Positions 1 to 11,039 of a stretch of DNA of 64,000 bases are shown here, piece by piece. Numbering within the stretch: the first letter of the stretch is position 1; each line of letters begins with the position of its first letter. A model generated the notes under the pieces. The model was given only the letters and a program-made list of their open reading frames with translations. It was not told the DNA's origin and ran no database searches. The stretch is from Haliotis asinina (lineage: Eukaryota > Mollusca > Gastropoda > Lepetellida > Haliotidae): contig NC_090282.1 in NCBI RefSeq assembly GCF_037392515.1, forward strand, positions 31,605,554-31,669,553, read 5' to 3'. The position numbers were made by a program, and so were the translations under genes.

Positions 1-1330
1 ATGCAATTCTCTTCCCAGAGAGACTACTTTTCATATCTTCCTTCAAAACTCTGTTACAATACATCTCTTTCATGGTGCAGGTGTTCAGAATTCGTGATTT
101 GTTGCAATCAGATGTAGAAAGTGATTATTTGCAAGGCCTCAGTAATTTCTGTATGCTTCGAGAAAACTAGAACCTCTTCCTCTGCACAATTGAAGACAAA
201 AATCAGTCATGCAAGGATTTACTTTGGCCGTGATAATGCAATTTTCTCACATCAATTGCAATAAAATTGCACTCAAATTTATATGCAGTGATTTAAAGTT
301 GCGTCCTGCTCACGTGTACGATTAGAAAAAATATAGTGCTTAAATCTATTTTACTGAGAAAGGCTTTGTCATTATTTTGTTCCGTCAAAGATATTCCCTT
401 TGCTTTCTACCTATTTTTAATCTTCAAAACATAACTTATGCTTCGTATGGAACTTTGAAGTCTGAACATCGTAACACAGTGCTGTACAAAACGAGCTGCG
501 CTGCAAGGAGTATTGCAAAATCTGAATCTTGCAGTACTGTGTTGTTTATGCACTGTGTGACGCTGTACAGAGTTTGCATTCAGAAGTTGTGTTCTTCAAC
601 ATCATGCCTCCCAAAAAGCATCTACCAACGAAACCACCTCATATGATACTAACATTTTCAAAGGCTACGAATGAAAACGAACAAACAACTGAAATTGCTA
701 CCTTGATGAAAACCGGAAAGCAGACACCAATGGTGATGCTAGTAGTTTTAATTCACAGCAATTCATAACTTGAAGTTGATTAAATACAAAGACAATGTCC
801 TACTTGTCGTTTATTCTTTTTCTTGTGAACGATCATGAAGAGTTATATTTCATAAGATTTGAACAGACAACGGACAAGCTAGCCATTAAATTTCTTGTGT
901 GTCACATCAACACACACGCCAGACAGAGGAGGGATATTTGTGACCCCATATTTACTGGCATTATTGTCAAATTGGATCTAAGTTGATGTAGCAGTGTTCT
1001 GATTGGATAGAAAGAAGGGAGATAATTCATGTTATAAGTGCCAGGAAATATGGTCGTATCAGAACAGAGGTTCAAAGGAAGATATGGTAAGTAACCTCTG
1101 TGGGAAGAAAATGGATAACTGTGAGAGAGGTAACTAACCTGCAAGAAATAACACCACAAATAACACCAAAATATTTCTGGTTATTGATCCTGCCAACCAC
1201 AATCAAGCATGCATAAGAAACAATCAAATCAAATTAAACAATCAATTAAAGAGTTACACAATGCAATGATATAATCATTACTACAGTTCAGTCTGGCATA
1301 AAGTGAACTCAGAATGAGTAATTAACTAAC
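1..1330 (-). other. DENND4 intron after coding exon 2, running off the window
   Basis: No exon is recognisable here. The expected next DENND4 segment (the ...[20 protein letters not shown] region of vertebrate homologues) is not found on the minus strand. Short open frames at 377-986 resemble no family I know. A GGGAGATAA motif, frequent in mollusc repeats, lies at about 1017. Confidence 0.6.
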
Positions 1331-4300
1331 CTTATTAATGAGGATGACACAAATATCCATGACAGCCAAGGTATCACTGGATGCAGCATTGGATGCGCGA
1401 CGGAATGTGATGTACGTTCTGTTGTTGCTGCTGTTGTTGACGTTGGCTGGGTGACCGAAGGCGGTAGTGTGGACAACCTCACACCCCTGTAGAACCTTCT
1501 CCTTCCCTTCATACAGCACCCTGACAAAACAAGGTCACTGCCTCATGAGTTGGATAGTCATTTTGATCCATAATATCTAAACTGTATGAACATAGTTCAT
1601 GAATTAGGTACTGGCAGGAGCATATCAAAATGATTATAATGAACAATATGTAAAGGGTGGTTTGTTTGTAATAGGCACTTTTGTTCTTATTTTAAAATAA
1701 GAGTGTTTGTCTATAAGCAAGATAGACAAAGTCTGATTGTTGCTTAATATTGCACTTAACAGCACTTTTGCCATATGAAGGCCAAGTGTGGATCTGAAAA
1801 GCCAGTGATTAACAACATCAACATCATTATCATCATCATTGGTGTGCCAAAGAGGGAATGGATGTTACACAAGTGACTAACATACACACATTCAACCATA
1901 TACAATGGGACAGGATTTGTTTGTTGTTTAATGCAGTATATGTAAACTTTTCATTATACTCCACTACTGAGTCTAACAAAACCTTAAGGGAGGTCACGTC
2001 AGGTAACCTTTGAGATTGACCAATCAGAACACAGCCTACCAAATCGTGAAAGTGCACATTCGCACATACCTTTTGAACTTTTTATCTCAAAAAGGTTCGT
2101 ACCCGAATGATATAGAATGCTATTTAGTGTACGCTCGCTTCCGGGTGAAGCACACGGCGTACGTACAACCATGATAAGGGTGAGTAAACAGTCGCTGAAA
2201 ATAATGTTTTGGGCAAAATTCAAGGATGTTATCTTGTGGAAATATTAGCTAATGGTAACCATGTCAACAGAAACCCCAAAGCGTATGCACTGCAGGTCAA
2301 ATAACTGTGTCATATGCAGATTTTTGTTTGTGGAGAGATCTGTGTCAGTGACCTGAATATTTTGAAAGTCCCTTCGATCCCTAAATAGTAGTCGTTGTCT
2401 GGTTGGTTAAATCTATTTAACTGTCTCATGTTTGATTGGACGGTCGTTGGTCGCTCAAAAGATACCAGACGCGACCTTCTACTAGGTTTTGTTAAGACTC
2501 AGTGGTGGATTGTAACGAAATACACTGAGACTAAGTTTACTTAGACTGTTGTTTAAGTAAAGGATATAACACGATACCGAGGTTTTGGTTGGACATGTGA
2601 GCATGAGGGGTCTGGAGAACCCGCGGGCCGAAAACCCCGGTTGGCCACAATACCCTCCAATCTACAGTCAAACGGCTTTGTCAAGAAGGTGGTTTACAGG
2701 GTAACAAAACAAATCATTCATTGAGAGCTTCAGCTGCCACAAGGCTTTATCAGGCCAACATCGACGAGCAAATGATTTGTGAAATGACCGGTAAGTATAC
2801 ATTCGACATTGCTAGAAAATATTTTAATGTTTACATTGTAACAATTATCTCATTCATGTAAAACACATTGTAGCCAATGTAAATAGCACTTAAGATTAAT
2901 TACGTTGGAAATAATCTAATTTCTAAGATCAGTCGCCATTATTTCACAACCTTTTATTTAGACAAAGCTACTTCATGTGCTTTGAGATATGTGATCTTAC
3001 GAACACTTTATTTATGCTTTTGCCTCTTTCTTTCTAGGTCATAAGAGCGAAGCTGTTCGTTCATACAAACGGACCTCTGATGATCAAAAATGTACCTTGT
3101 CCGACATCCTTATGTCAGCGCCAAAACGCCAGAAGGGTATCAAAGCTACATGTACGGTATCTCCAGACAAAGAGCTGAATGTCAATGCCGGAAGTGACGT
3201 TGTTTCCAGGGAATCTAAACCGACAGTCGTGTTCGATTTCAACATCTCGTGAAATGTAGTTTCAGGAAATAAAATCACTGTCTCTGCTTGACTTTTTTCT
3301 TTAAGAATCTGAACGAAAAAATTGTCTCGTGAAAATCTTCTTTCAGGGCCAAATAGTATTCTAAACATCCCAGGGATATTCTATAGAATGTCCCTGGGAT
3401 ATTGTAAATGGCCCTGAAAGGAGGTTTACCCGACAAAAGAATAACCTGTGAAACGACACTAATAAGGCACCTGAGGTTTATATTGCTATCTGACAGAGGT
3501 CTGTAAAGAACTGAAACTGAATCAGACAACCCTGTGATAAATAAACATCACAAGCATCAGTCCACAAAATAGGTACATGATGGTATGGATCAACCCAGTC
3601 AGGGAGCATAAAAATCTTATCCCATCAGCCACCTTTTAAGACAAGCATAGATTGTTAAAGATCAGTTTGAAACAGGTTAATGTGGCAGATATTTAACCTG
3701 TACAATTGTCAGTCAAATCAATGAAATAGGTACACATACCACTCTACTCACACATACAAGGTGATGATAAAATGTGGATTCTGACTATCAGGCATCAACA
3801 TAAGCTCTTGCAATGATAATGATTATTCCCACAGAAGTGATTGTTTTGAGCATAAATGCTAACTGAAAATATGATGGCAACTCTTGATGCAAGTTCATGT
3901 ATTAAACAAAAACACAACTTATCACACCATGTTTAATGCATGAGGACTTCTGACCATCGATAAACTTGAATAAATTATGATTTCATAACATTATTTATCA
4001 CTACTTAACATTTAGCAATTATGGCAAAACAAGTGTTTGCCACAAATATGGCAATGTCCCGCGAAGCTAAAGAACAATTAAATACTGATAACACTGACCT
4101 TGAAAATAAGGTCAAGGTCCCCCAAACTGACTGGTGTCTGCGTAATCACCCGATGTTGGCGGTCACCAAATTTGAAGATATTGGGTACAATAGTTCATGA
4201 GATGTCGTGTTAGCAAGAATCTGACATGTGTCCAAAGTGTTGTGATGACCTTGAAAATAAGGTCAAGGTCCCTCAAACTGACTGGTATCTGCGTAATCCC

Positions 4301-6932
4301 CAAATGTAGGATGTCACCAAATTTGAAGATATTGGGGACAATATTTCATGAGATATTGCGTTAATAAGAATCAGGACGCATATATGGACATACAGATGTA
4401 CATACAGACGCTGCTGAATACATAATCCCCTGCTCCGTGTTGCGGTGGTGGACATAAACTATGGACAAATAATATAAGTAAATTACAAACTTATCTCTCT
4501 GTTAACATCAGGAACAAACTCTCTTGAGCTATGACCTGTTTAGACGGTTGGCAATATTTTATCTGTTATGACAATCAAATATATATTTACCAACTCTGAC
4601 TGTAACATAGGGTTTCAAATTTCCTTAAATTCAATACTGCAAAAGTCATGGCATGTGGAAAATTCCCCCATACCATCACTCATGCAATATGAGCTTCAAA
4701 GGATTATTTCCATGGTTATTGAATTATCTCAGAAAATACAATACAGCTTGCAGGTTAATGGAGGTTGGCATGCAACAGTCTGATGCCTCACGCTTGCAAA
4801 GCCCATCTTTCCTGCTCCTACCTTCCATGCTGCAGAACCTCATCATATTCTGGCAATTCTAAATCACCACAGCACCGACCTATTATGTCTGTTGAAGGTG
4901 GATTTAATCTGCCTCACAGTCCCTGAACTTAGTTTTTTTTTCAATTACTGTAATGTGGGGCCATAAATGAAGCAAGTTTAGATTCCCTCAAGTTCTGAAA
5001 TTTCCATCTTACTGTAGCTCCTATTCAGTTTAAATGGAGTTGTTTGGTTTTTTTTTTCAAAAGTTAAATATTTTCAGTGACTAACGGTAAGTGAAAATAG
5101 GAACTACATCAATGTTTACAGAATGTGAGAATCTTCTAATGATACCCATAAGCAGTCAATCCCTTTGGGGATGCTATGTAAGGCACAATATTCTGTGGTC
5201 CTTGTCCCATCTCATTGGGCATACTAAGACATAACCATGATGACAGCAGAAGCAATAGAATATAATACCACAGTCAGAATCTTATTTAGCATGTCTATCC
5301 TTTATATATCTTTGAAATTTCAAGTAGATTTTGAGCATGTTGACACTACCACACAAGCGTCTATTTGATAATATTTATGTCACAAGTCGAAAGATAATTT
5401 GTATAAGATTGCATGAGCATCGTTATGCAGTTCTTAAACACTCTCTACTCATAACATTTTGAATTGATGCACATTTTGTCTGCTCCCATGATTAAGTAGT
5501 ACATCAGTGACATATTAGCATTGCTGTCATGAACAAGACTTTGGCAGCTATTTTTCATACCTAGTTTGACCCTTAAATAAATAGAACAAGCTTCAGCCAT
5601 ATGTATGTACTGTCATGGTGAGGATTGTACAAACTACATATGAATTAATATGAAACTGCCAATAGTCAACCAAATGTGTTGCACACCTATTAACAATTCA
5701 GTGCAGTATTGAAATACCAGTGTGGGAAATAAAGGCATTGTGATGAAACACTACTCGAATTACCCTTAAATATGTTGTTATTTGACAAGAGTGACGAGTG
5801 ATGCTTTTCAGTCAGGATTGTTACAACGTGTGCTCAAGTTAGGGTTTGCTTATAGCTGTGTATTACTATAAGCAAAGCAGTTATCACGAAAGTATGGCAA
5901 AGACAGGAAGCCACACACCATCCTGATTGGAATCTGTGATCCTGTTCTCTCTAACACGTAACAAGTGGTATATATTCAACAGACCAATCAAACATAATCA
6001 GAATGGTATTTGACTGAGAAATATACTTCCTGTTACAGCCATTGGCAACAGATTTGACTTCCCACTTACATCGTATCTGGTGCTATTTATACTGATCAAA
6101 TTCAACACTGGAAAGTATGATCATCTGATAGACCTATTGATCTTACTGCCTAATTGTTAATCCTACCATTAACTGTAATAATTAAGTTACTTACAACTTA
6201 AAAAAAGACGAAGTAAAAGAACTGTATTAAGAGACACACTAAACATTAATGTGTCAATACGCTAGCACAATTAATCAAGTTTAATGTCATATCCTCATAC
6301 AGAACAAAAAAAATTTATTGCATCCTAATGTTACCTCAAGTTAAGCCCAACAAGATATCTGATTACATAAACTGAAAAGTGATTAGATGCATGTGAATCA
6401 ATGATAATTTGACTTCCAAATGATCTTGACAAACATGGTTTCATTGATTACAGCATGTTTATAAAGCGGTCAATCAAAGACTTCAATAATATGGAACAGG
6501 AAGGACCAGAATATAACTATTGGTTTTTTTGCGTTATCAAATACAACTGGAGACACAGCACACACAAGAAGTGCTCTCTGAATTAAACAGAAATCCTTAG
6601 GGTTCCCATCTCCTATTGGTCAGTGCACATACTCACCCAAGATCAGTTAAAGGTGGCTTCTCACGACTCCGCCTGTAGCAAAGGAACATTTCGTGGCAGC
6701 GTATAGAACCATGGTTGAGGTCAGCTGGGAAGCCAGACGGAGTCCTCTCAATGCAGGTGAATCCTTTAGGGACCTTCTCACCCAGACTACGGTTGATGAC
6801 TGCAATTTCAGTGATGGGGTCCTGTTTGAAAGAGGGTTTGATAGCCGCCTCATTGGTGAATTCTTCCAAGGGGAGAGGGTTGCTGGGGAGGCCAGCTACA
6901 ACAAAGTAATCCACTACCCTCTTTTCATCCAT
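1331..6932 (-). CDS. DENND4: DENND4 (Crag-like) DENN-domain Rab exchange factor, first two coding exons
   Basis: Minus-strand gene running off the left edge. Coding exon 1 is 6932 to 6637 (exon starts at 6936 after a TTTCCCAG acceptor; start codon in ACCATGG context). Coding exon 2 is 1520 to 1331 (acceptor TTTTGTCAG, donor GTTAGT). The junction splits a Gly codon (GG|G), and the frame leaves exon 2 in phase 0. Together they encode 162 residues. Exon 1 shows [24 protein letters not shown] and [16 protein letters not shown]; exon 2 shows [25 protein letters not shown] and [10 protein letters not shown]. This matches the N-terminus and MABP domain of human DENND4A-C in order and spacing. Family members exchange nucleotide on Rab10 (and Rab11 for Drosophila Crag) in polarised secretion. 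The DENN core and C-terminus lie outside the window. Invertebrates usually have one such gene, so I do not assign a vertebrate paralogue. The intron between the exons (1521-6636) holds several transposons. Confidence 0.95.
2607..3252 (+). mobile_element. Crypton-type tyrosine recombinase fragment (C-terminal catalytic half, one intron)
   Basis: An open frame 2607-2790 joins 3038-3252 across a GTAAGT...TTTCTTTCTAG intron of 247 bp (phase 1, Gly codon G|GT), giving 132 residues and a TGA stop at 3250-3252, with AATAAA at 3268-3273. The protein reads [16 protein letters not shown], then [22 protein letters not shown] and later LSDIL. This is the C-terminal tyrosine-recombinase box of Cryptons and their relatives (DUF3504/ZMYM/QRICH1-like): HxxR (Arg codon 2724-2726), His of the GH motif (3040-3042) and Tyr nucleophile (3064-3066). 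Upstream, [15 protein letters not shown] also fits the family. The N-terminal half is not found and the frame is closed by TGA at 2604, so this is a 5'-truncated copy, or the last exons of a gene whose earlier exons I cannot see. It is antisense to DENND4 in its intron. The ending after KRQKG is not recognisable. Confidence 0.8.
3300..3440. repeat. Inverted repeat just downstream of the Crypton fragment
   Basis: Two arms (CTTTCAGGGCCA... and ...TGGCCCTGAAAG) flank a palindromic core of CCCAGGGA...TCCCTGGG around 3370-3400. It may be the 3' terminal structure of the Crypton-bearing element or an unrelated foldback MITE. Confidence 0.5.
3480..3672 (-). mobile_element. SINE family A, diverged copy
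   Basis: Recognisable in order: GGTCTGTAAA, the CAGACAA..CCTGTGAT block, CACAAGCATCAGTC and a CACCTTTTAAGACAAGCATAG block. Orientation is given with the (ACTC)n end as 3', so this copy reads on the minus strand, the sense strand of DENND4. Confidence 0.6.
4095..4458 (+). repeat. Modular dispersed repeat, two ~148-bp modules
   Basis: Each module starts TGACCTTGAAAATAAGGTCA and runs through GACTGGTGTCTGCGTAAT, CACCAAATTTGAAGATATTG and TTCATGAGAT (starts at about 4095 and 4243). The second module ends in the family tail CTGCTCCGTGTTGCGGTGG. The same family, with three modules, occurs at 28201-28705. Confidence 0.7.
4905..5105 (+). repeat. Dispersed repeat related to the 18.1-18.5 kb foldback
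   Basis: Shares CAGTCCCTGAAC, AATGAAGCAAGTTTAGATT and the TTTCCATCTTACTG block with one arm of the element at 18065-18460. Further diverged relatives lie near 8205-8300, 15780-16000 and 22470-22690. Confidence 0.55.
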
Positions 6933-9030
6933 GGTTCTGGGAAAGAAAAACGTGAAAAATAAATAATCGTATATTAATGCATTCACTACATTTACATATA
7001 GACAGGAATTTCTACTAGAGCATAACCTAAAACATGAGTGAGTGAGAATTTATATTCTCTTTGGCAATACTGTACCAATATTGTGCCAGGAGACAGCAGA
7101 AACGGACTCACACACTGTACAGTAATCAACACAGATATTCAGGATGACAAATGAATATTTTACCCACTAGGTCACCTCTGCGCTAACAACCTAAATGACT
7201 TGATCAGTTTGAAATTGTTGTTTTTTCCAGGATCCATCACTTAACAATTTGGGGTTCATAACCTAAGACATGAGTTCTACCATAGCTTTGGCATGGTAGA
7301 AGTTTTGTCTGTTTAAAACAATCAGGATGACAGAATGTTGTGATGATCGGCACCCAAACATACAACTAATGATGGAGGCACATGCTATTTCTGACAAACC
7401 AGTGTCAAGTCAACAAAGGCTACAGCAGGAAGGACATCAGGTGCTGCAGTCGACTAATTGGTTCTACTTCCATAACCTCCAAACAATAAAAAAGATTAAC
7501 CCTCAAATACATTTCAAAGAAATAAAAACGTCCTGCAATGAAAACATTAATTTCTTATTTCATCGCCACTCTAACCAAAGTTGTGTGTTTAATATTATTT
7601 AAAATTAATCACTGAAAATTTTATTGATGTAAGTTGACAGGATTTCCGTGACTGTTTCCGACAGATTCATTGAGGAAACAATTAGTCTTTAAGTGCAGAA
7701 AGGAACTGTAAACAAGTTGCCCTGCATTATTGCCACGATTACCAAATATAATAGATGATAACTGGAACTGCACTGAAACATTTGTCAATAGCACATCCCC
7801 ATGTCTTCAGAAAATAACAACATAGCGTGGTAGCTTACCTGACACAATGTTCAAAGCAACATCAAAACACAGTAGTTTAATGCCACACTTAGAAATATTG
7901 GAGCCATGTGGCAGCGGTCAGCAAATAATAAACATAAATAGCATGTACCCTCAAATAGCACATCATGTACAAGCACCAGTCATGCATTAGCTTACATACA
8001 AAAGAAACACCTCATCTGATACACAGGGATTAGTTGAACACACATGATAAAACAATGCAATACATGTTACAAGGCTTCAAGGCTGCAATACACTGCTTTC
8101 ACAGAATCAAACCAGGAACTGGATAATTATGTAACAATTTGAATGCAAGATTAATCATCAGTGAAAACAGAACACCGGACCTCTGTTCATCCCATGATTT
8201 GGATGCTTAGAACGTGTGGAAAACAGCCCTGCCTTTTTAGGGCCATGTCATAACAGTAGAGGTGTGACGGAAAACAATATGGTTCAGGGACTGCTGGGAT
8301 AGTGTTGGCTGAAGAGCACAATTGGCTGAAGAGCACAATTGAATATTAATGCTCATGACACATTGCTACTTATGGCCTATGAGAACCAGGTCATTAGAGA
8401 CGGAGACACAAAATCCACTGAACGTATGACTTGAGCCAGATAAGTACTTAACAAGTTTCAGGTCGGGGCTTTAGTAATGTCCTCTTTATAATAGCTCTCT
8501 GCATTGAAGAGTCCACTGAATGTTTCTGTACTTCCTGATATTTTGTCCAACTTATTGCTCAAATATTCAAAATGCTCTCAGGATTAAATTTCACACATCA
8601 GTGGGCATATTGTATGTTTGTCTAGCAAGTCAGAGAGGGTTGTTTATGAGTTACAATGTTAATCTTGGCTTGATCCTTCAATATGATTCAGCAGTCTTTG
8701 CTTTGAAACAATTTCAACCAACAATTTCCACAGACTGATGTTTGCTGTAAATCCAGGATAAAGAGTTACTTAAGTTCCCAATGTGTGCTTCAAAATTTCC
8801 CAATAGTACAGTTACTAGCATGCTAAATACACTTCATAACATTCGTGTGGTGAATTTCAATAAGTAAACCCATCGTTCAGCACAATAATGGAAGTAAGCC
8901 CTACAGATTCTATCGTATGGTTATCATGAAATGGTAGCCTGTAAAGGCCATGGCTGATTGTTTTCTGTTTATTTTTATGAACACAAAACAATGCTTGTTT
9001 TCCAGCCAATAAAATGTCAGATTCTACAGG
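5106..9030. other. Intronic sequence of DENND4, no repeat or gene recognised outside 6637-6936
   Basis: Apart from the DENND4 exon I see only a 17-bp direct duplication (GGCTGAAGAGCACAATT twice, about 8308-8341) beside a diverged piece of the 18-kb foldback family. Open frames here are short and unrecognised. Confidence 0.5.
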
Positions 9031-10030
9031 TTGCACACTGGGCGTACCATCACATAAATAGATTATACAAACTGTAGCGCTATACACTGTTATACACTGA
9101 GCTTAGCATCAGGTAAATAGATTATACAAACTGTAGCGCTATACACTGTTATACACTGAGCTTAGCATCACGTAAATAGATTATACAAACTGTAGCGCTA
9201 TACACTGTTATACACTGAGCTTAGCATCACGTAAATGCACTAGGCAGCATGAAAAAAACAATATTATATATTTCTTTGGCACATTTTTTTCAAATGTGAT
9301 GAGGATGGTGCGAGTTAAAAAAAATTTATAGAAGAAAAGTGAACATATTTCTATTTTTTTCTCCCAGAAATACAGCTTGGAAAGTTGAGCTCGTATCAGT
9401 GAGTTGTTATTGGACAAATGGATGATCGGGACTTGGCAAAGTAAAACATTATTCTTTTTTCAATGGCAACAAAAAATTTGTTATGCACACACAAAAAAGT
9501 GCTGCACCAATGCAAAAGAAACATTTCCCTATTTTTTTTTTATTTAACCCTATACAAACTATAGTGCTATACAATGTTACACACTGAGCTTACCATCACA
9601 TAAATGCAATATGGCTTATTATGAGCACTATAAACAGTTATACATGACCTTAGCATCACATAAATTCACTATACTACTTATAGCGTTGTACACTCTTATA
9701 CACTGAGCTTGCCATCACTAAAATGCACTATACAAACCATAGCACTATACACTGCTATACTCTAAGCTTGCCATCACTAACATGCACTATACAAACGAAA
9801 GCGCCATATACTATTATACACAAAGCTAATACCATCACTAAAATGCACTATACAAACGAAAGCGCTATACACTGTTACACACTATGCTTACCATCACTAA
9901 AATGCACTACACAAACGAAAGCGCTATACACTGTTACACGCTAAGCTTACCATCACTAAAATGCACCATACAAACTATAGGGCTATAGACTGTTATACAT
10001 CGAGCTTACCATCACACAAATGCACCATTG
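9031..10030. repeat. 59-bp minisatellite, split by an inserted MITE
   Basis: Three nearly identical 59-bp units (9056-9114, 9115-9173, 9174-9232; TACAAACTGTAGCGCTATAC then CACTGAGCTTAGCATCAC) stop at about 9235. Seven to eight more diverged units run from about 9549 to 10030. The gap contains a copy of the TIR element described at 54608-54882, so the array appears to have been interrupted by insertion. The left part is far more homogeneous than the right. Confidence 0.8.
9265..9480 (+). mobile_element. MITE family M1, copy inside the 59-bp satellite
   Basis: Aligns by eye to 54608-54882: TTTCTTTGGCACATTTTTTT, CAGAAATACAGCTTGGAAAG, a GAGTTGT block, then GGACAAATGGATGATCGGGA. The ends are worn compared with the 54.6-kb copy. 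Confidence 0.6.
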
Positions 10031-10457
10031 AGTAGCGCTAAAAACAGTTCAGCAGGAATGTTTTGCAGTGAATTGAACAACTGGCCCCAGAATCTACCAG
10101 GAGACAGAAAACAATCCAATGGAATCACTGAGTAGATGTGGTAACAGCAGTGAACATAAAGTCTAAAGGTTATTTGAACAGACATAAGCCCACGTTACTA
10201 AGTGGCAGTGCTAGGCATGGCGTTGCACGTGTGGTATAAATGTTGACAGGAAACTCAAATAAAGATGATATTCTCTCTCATCACAGCTATTGCTAGATTT
10301 TCATTAAACTTTCAAAACAAATATACATTTAAAAAAAATGTTTAGTTGCTGTGGATAATTTTTCCCTCCATAACCTGTTATCTGAGAGATGAGTTGTGTT
10401 ACATGAAATGATGACCATGATCTATGTAGCCGAGATACAATGACATGGATCAACCTA

Positions 10458-10612
10458 TTGGGAGGTGTAGCCCGATCGTCACACCCAGACCCAGGTTTGA
10501 TTCCCCACGTGGGTGCAATGTGTGACGCTCATTTCTGGTGTTCCCAGTCATGATATTGCTGAAATATCGCTGAAAGTGGCACAGAACCATACTTACTCAC
10601 TCTCACTTCAAT
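10458..10612 (+). mobile_element. SINE family B (tRNA-like head), copy 1
   Basis: Worn head, box-B-like GGTTTGATTCC, body GCAATGTGTGACGCTCATTT, tail ATATTGCTGAAATATCGCTG and then ACTTACTCACTC. The head resembles a Pol III tRNA promoter, so transcription was by Pol III when active. Confidence 0.75.
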
Positions 10613-10684
10613 TTCAAGTGTTTCATCTCTGAAGACAATATGAAAGTAAGACCAAACTGATGCAGATATAGTCTATCCAGATAA

Positions 10685-11035
10685 TATAAAAAATAATCGC
10701 ACACTGTCAGCAATCCATCTTGTTCAAACAATAATCTCACACTGTTAGCAATCCACCTTGGTCGAACAATAATCTCACATTGCTAAAAATCCACCTGGGT
10801 CAAACAATAACCTCTAACAATAATCTCATACTGTTAGCAATCCACCTGGGTCAAACAATAACCTCTAACAATAATCTCACAATGTTAGCAATCCACCTTG
10901 GTCAAACAATAACCTCCAACAATAATCTCACAATGCTAGCAATCCACCTTGGTCAAACAATAGCCTCCAACAATAATCTCATACTGTTAGCAATCCACCT
11001 GGGTCAAACAATAATCTCGCACTATTAGGAATTTC
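10685..11035. repeat. Minisatellite, ~50-60-bp units
   Basis: Seven or so units of CAATCCACCTGGGTCAAACA followed by ATAACCTCTAACAATAATCT and CACAATGTTAG. Unit length varies because the AACAATAATCT part is single or double. The apparent open frame across it (10780-11028) is a by-product of the repeat. Confidence 0.8.
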
Positions 11036-11039
11036 CTCT

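Noticed and set aside
3084-3529. Minus-strand frames over the Crypton fragment and the following inverted repeat
   Set aside because: The plus strand carries the recombinase motifs and splice sites; the minus frames have no similarity.
6693-6962. Plus-strand frames over the DENND4 exon
   Set aside because: Antisense shadows; the minus frame has the family motifs and splice sites.
10462-10520. tRNA gene
   Set aside because: The tRNA-like A and B boxes belong to the head of SINE family B; cloverleaf pairing is lost and the body and ACTC tail follow.
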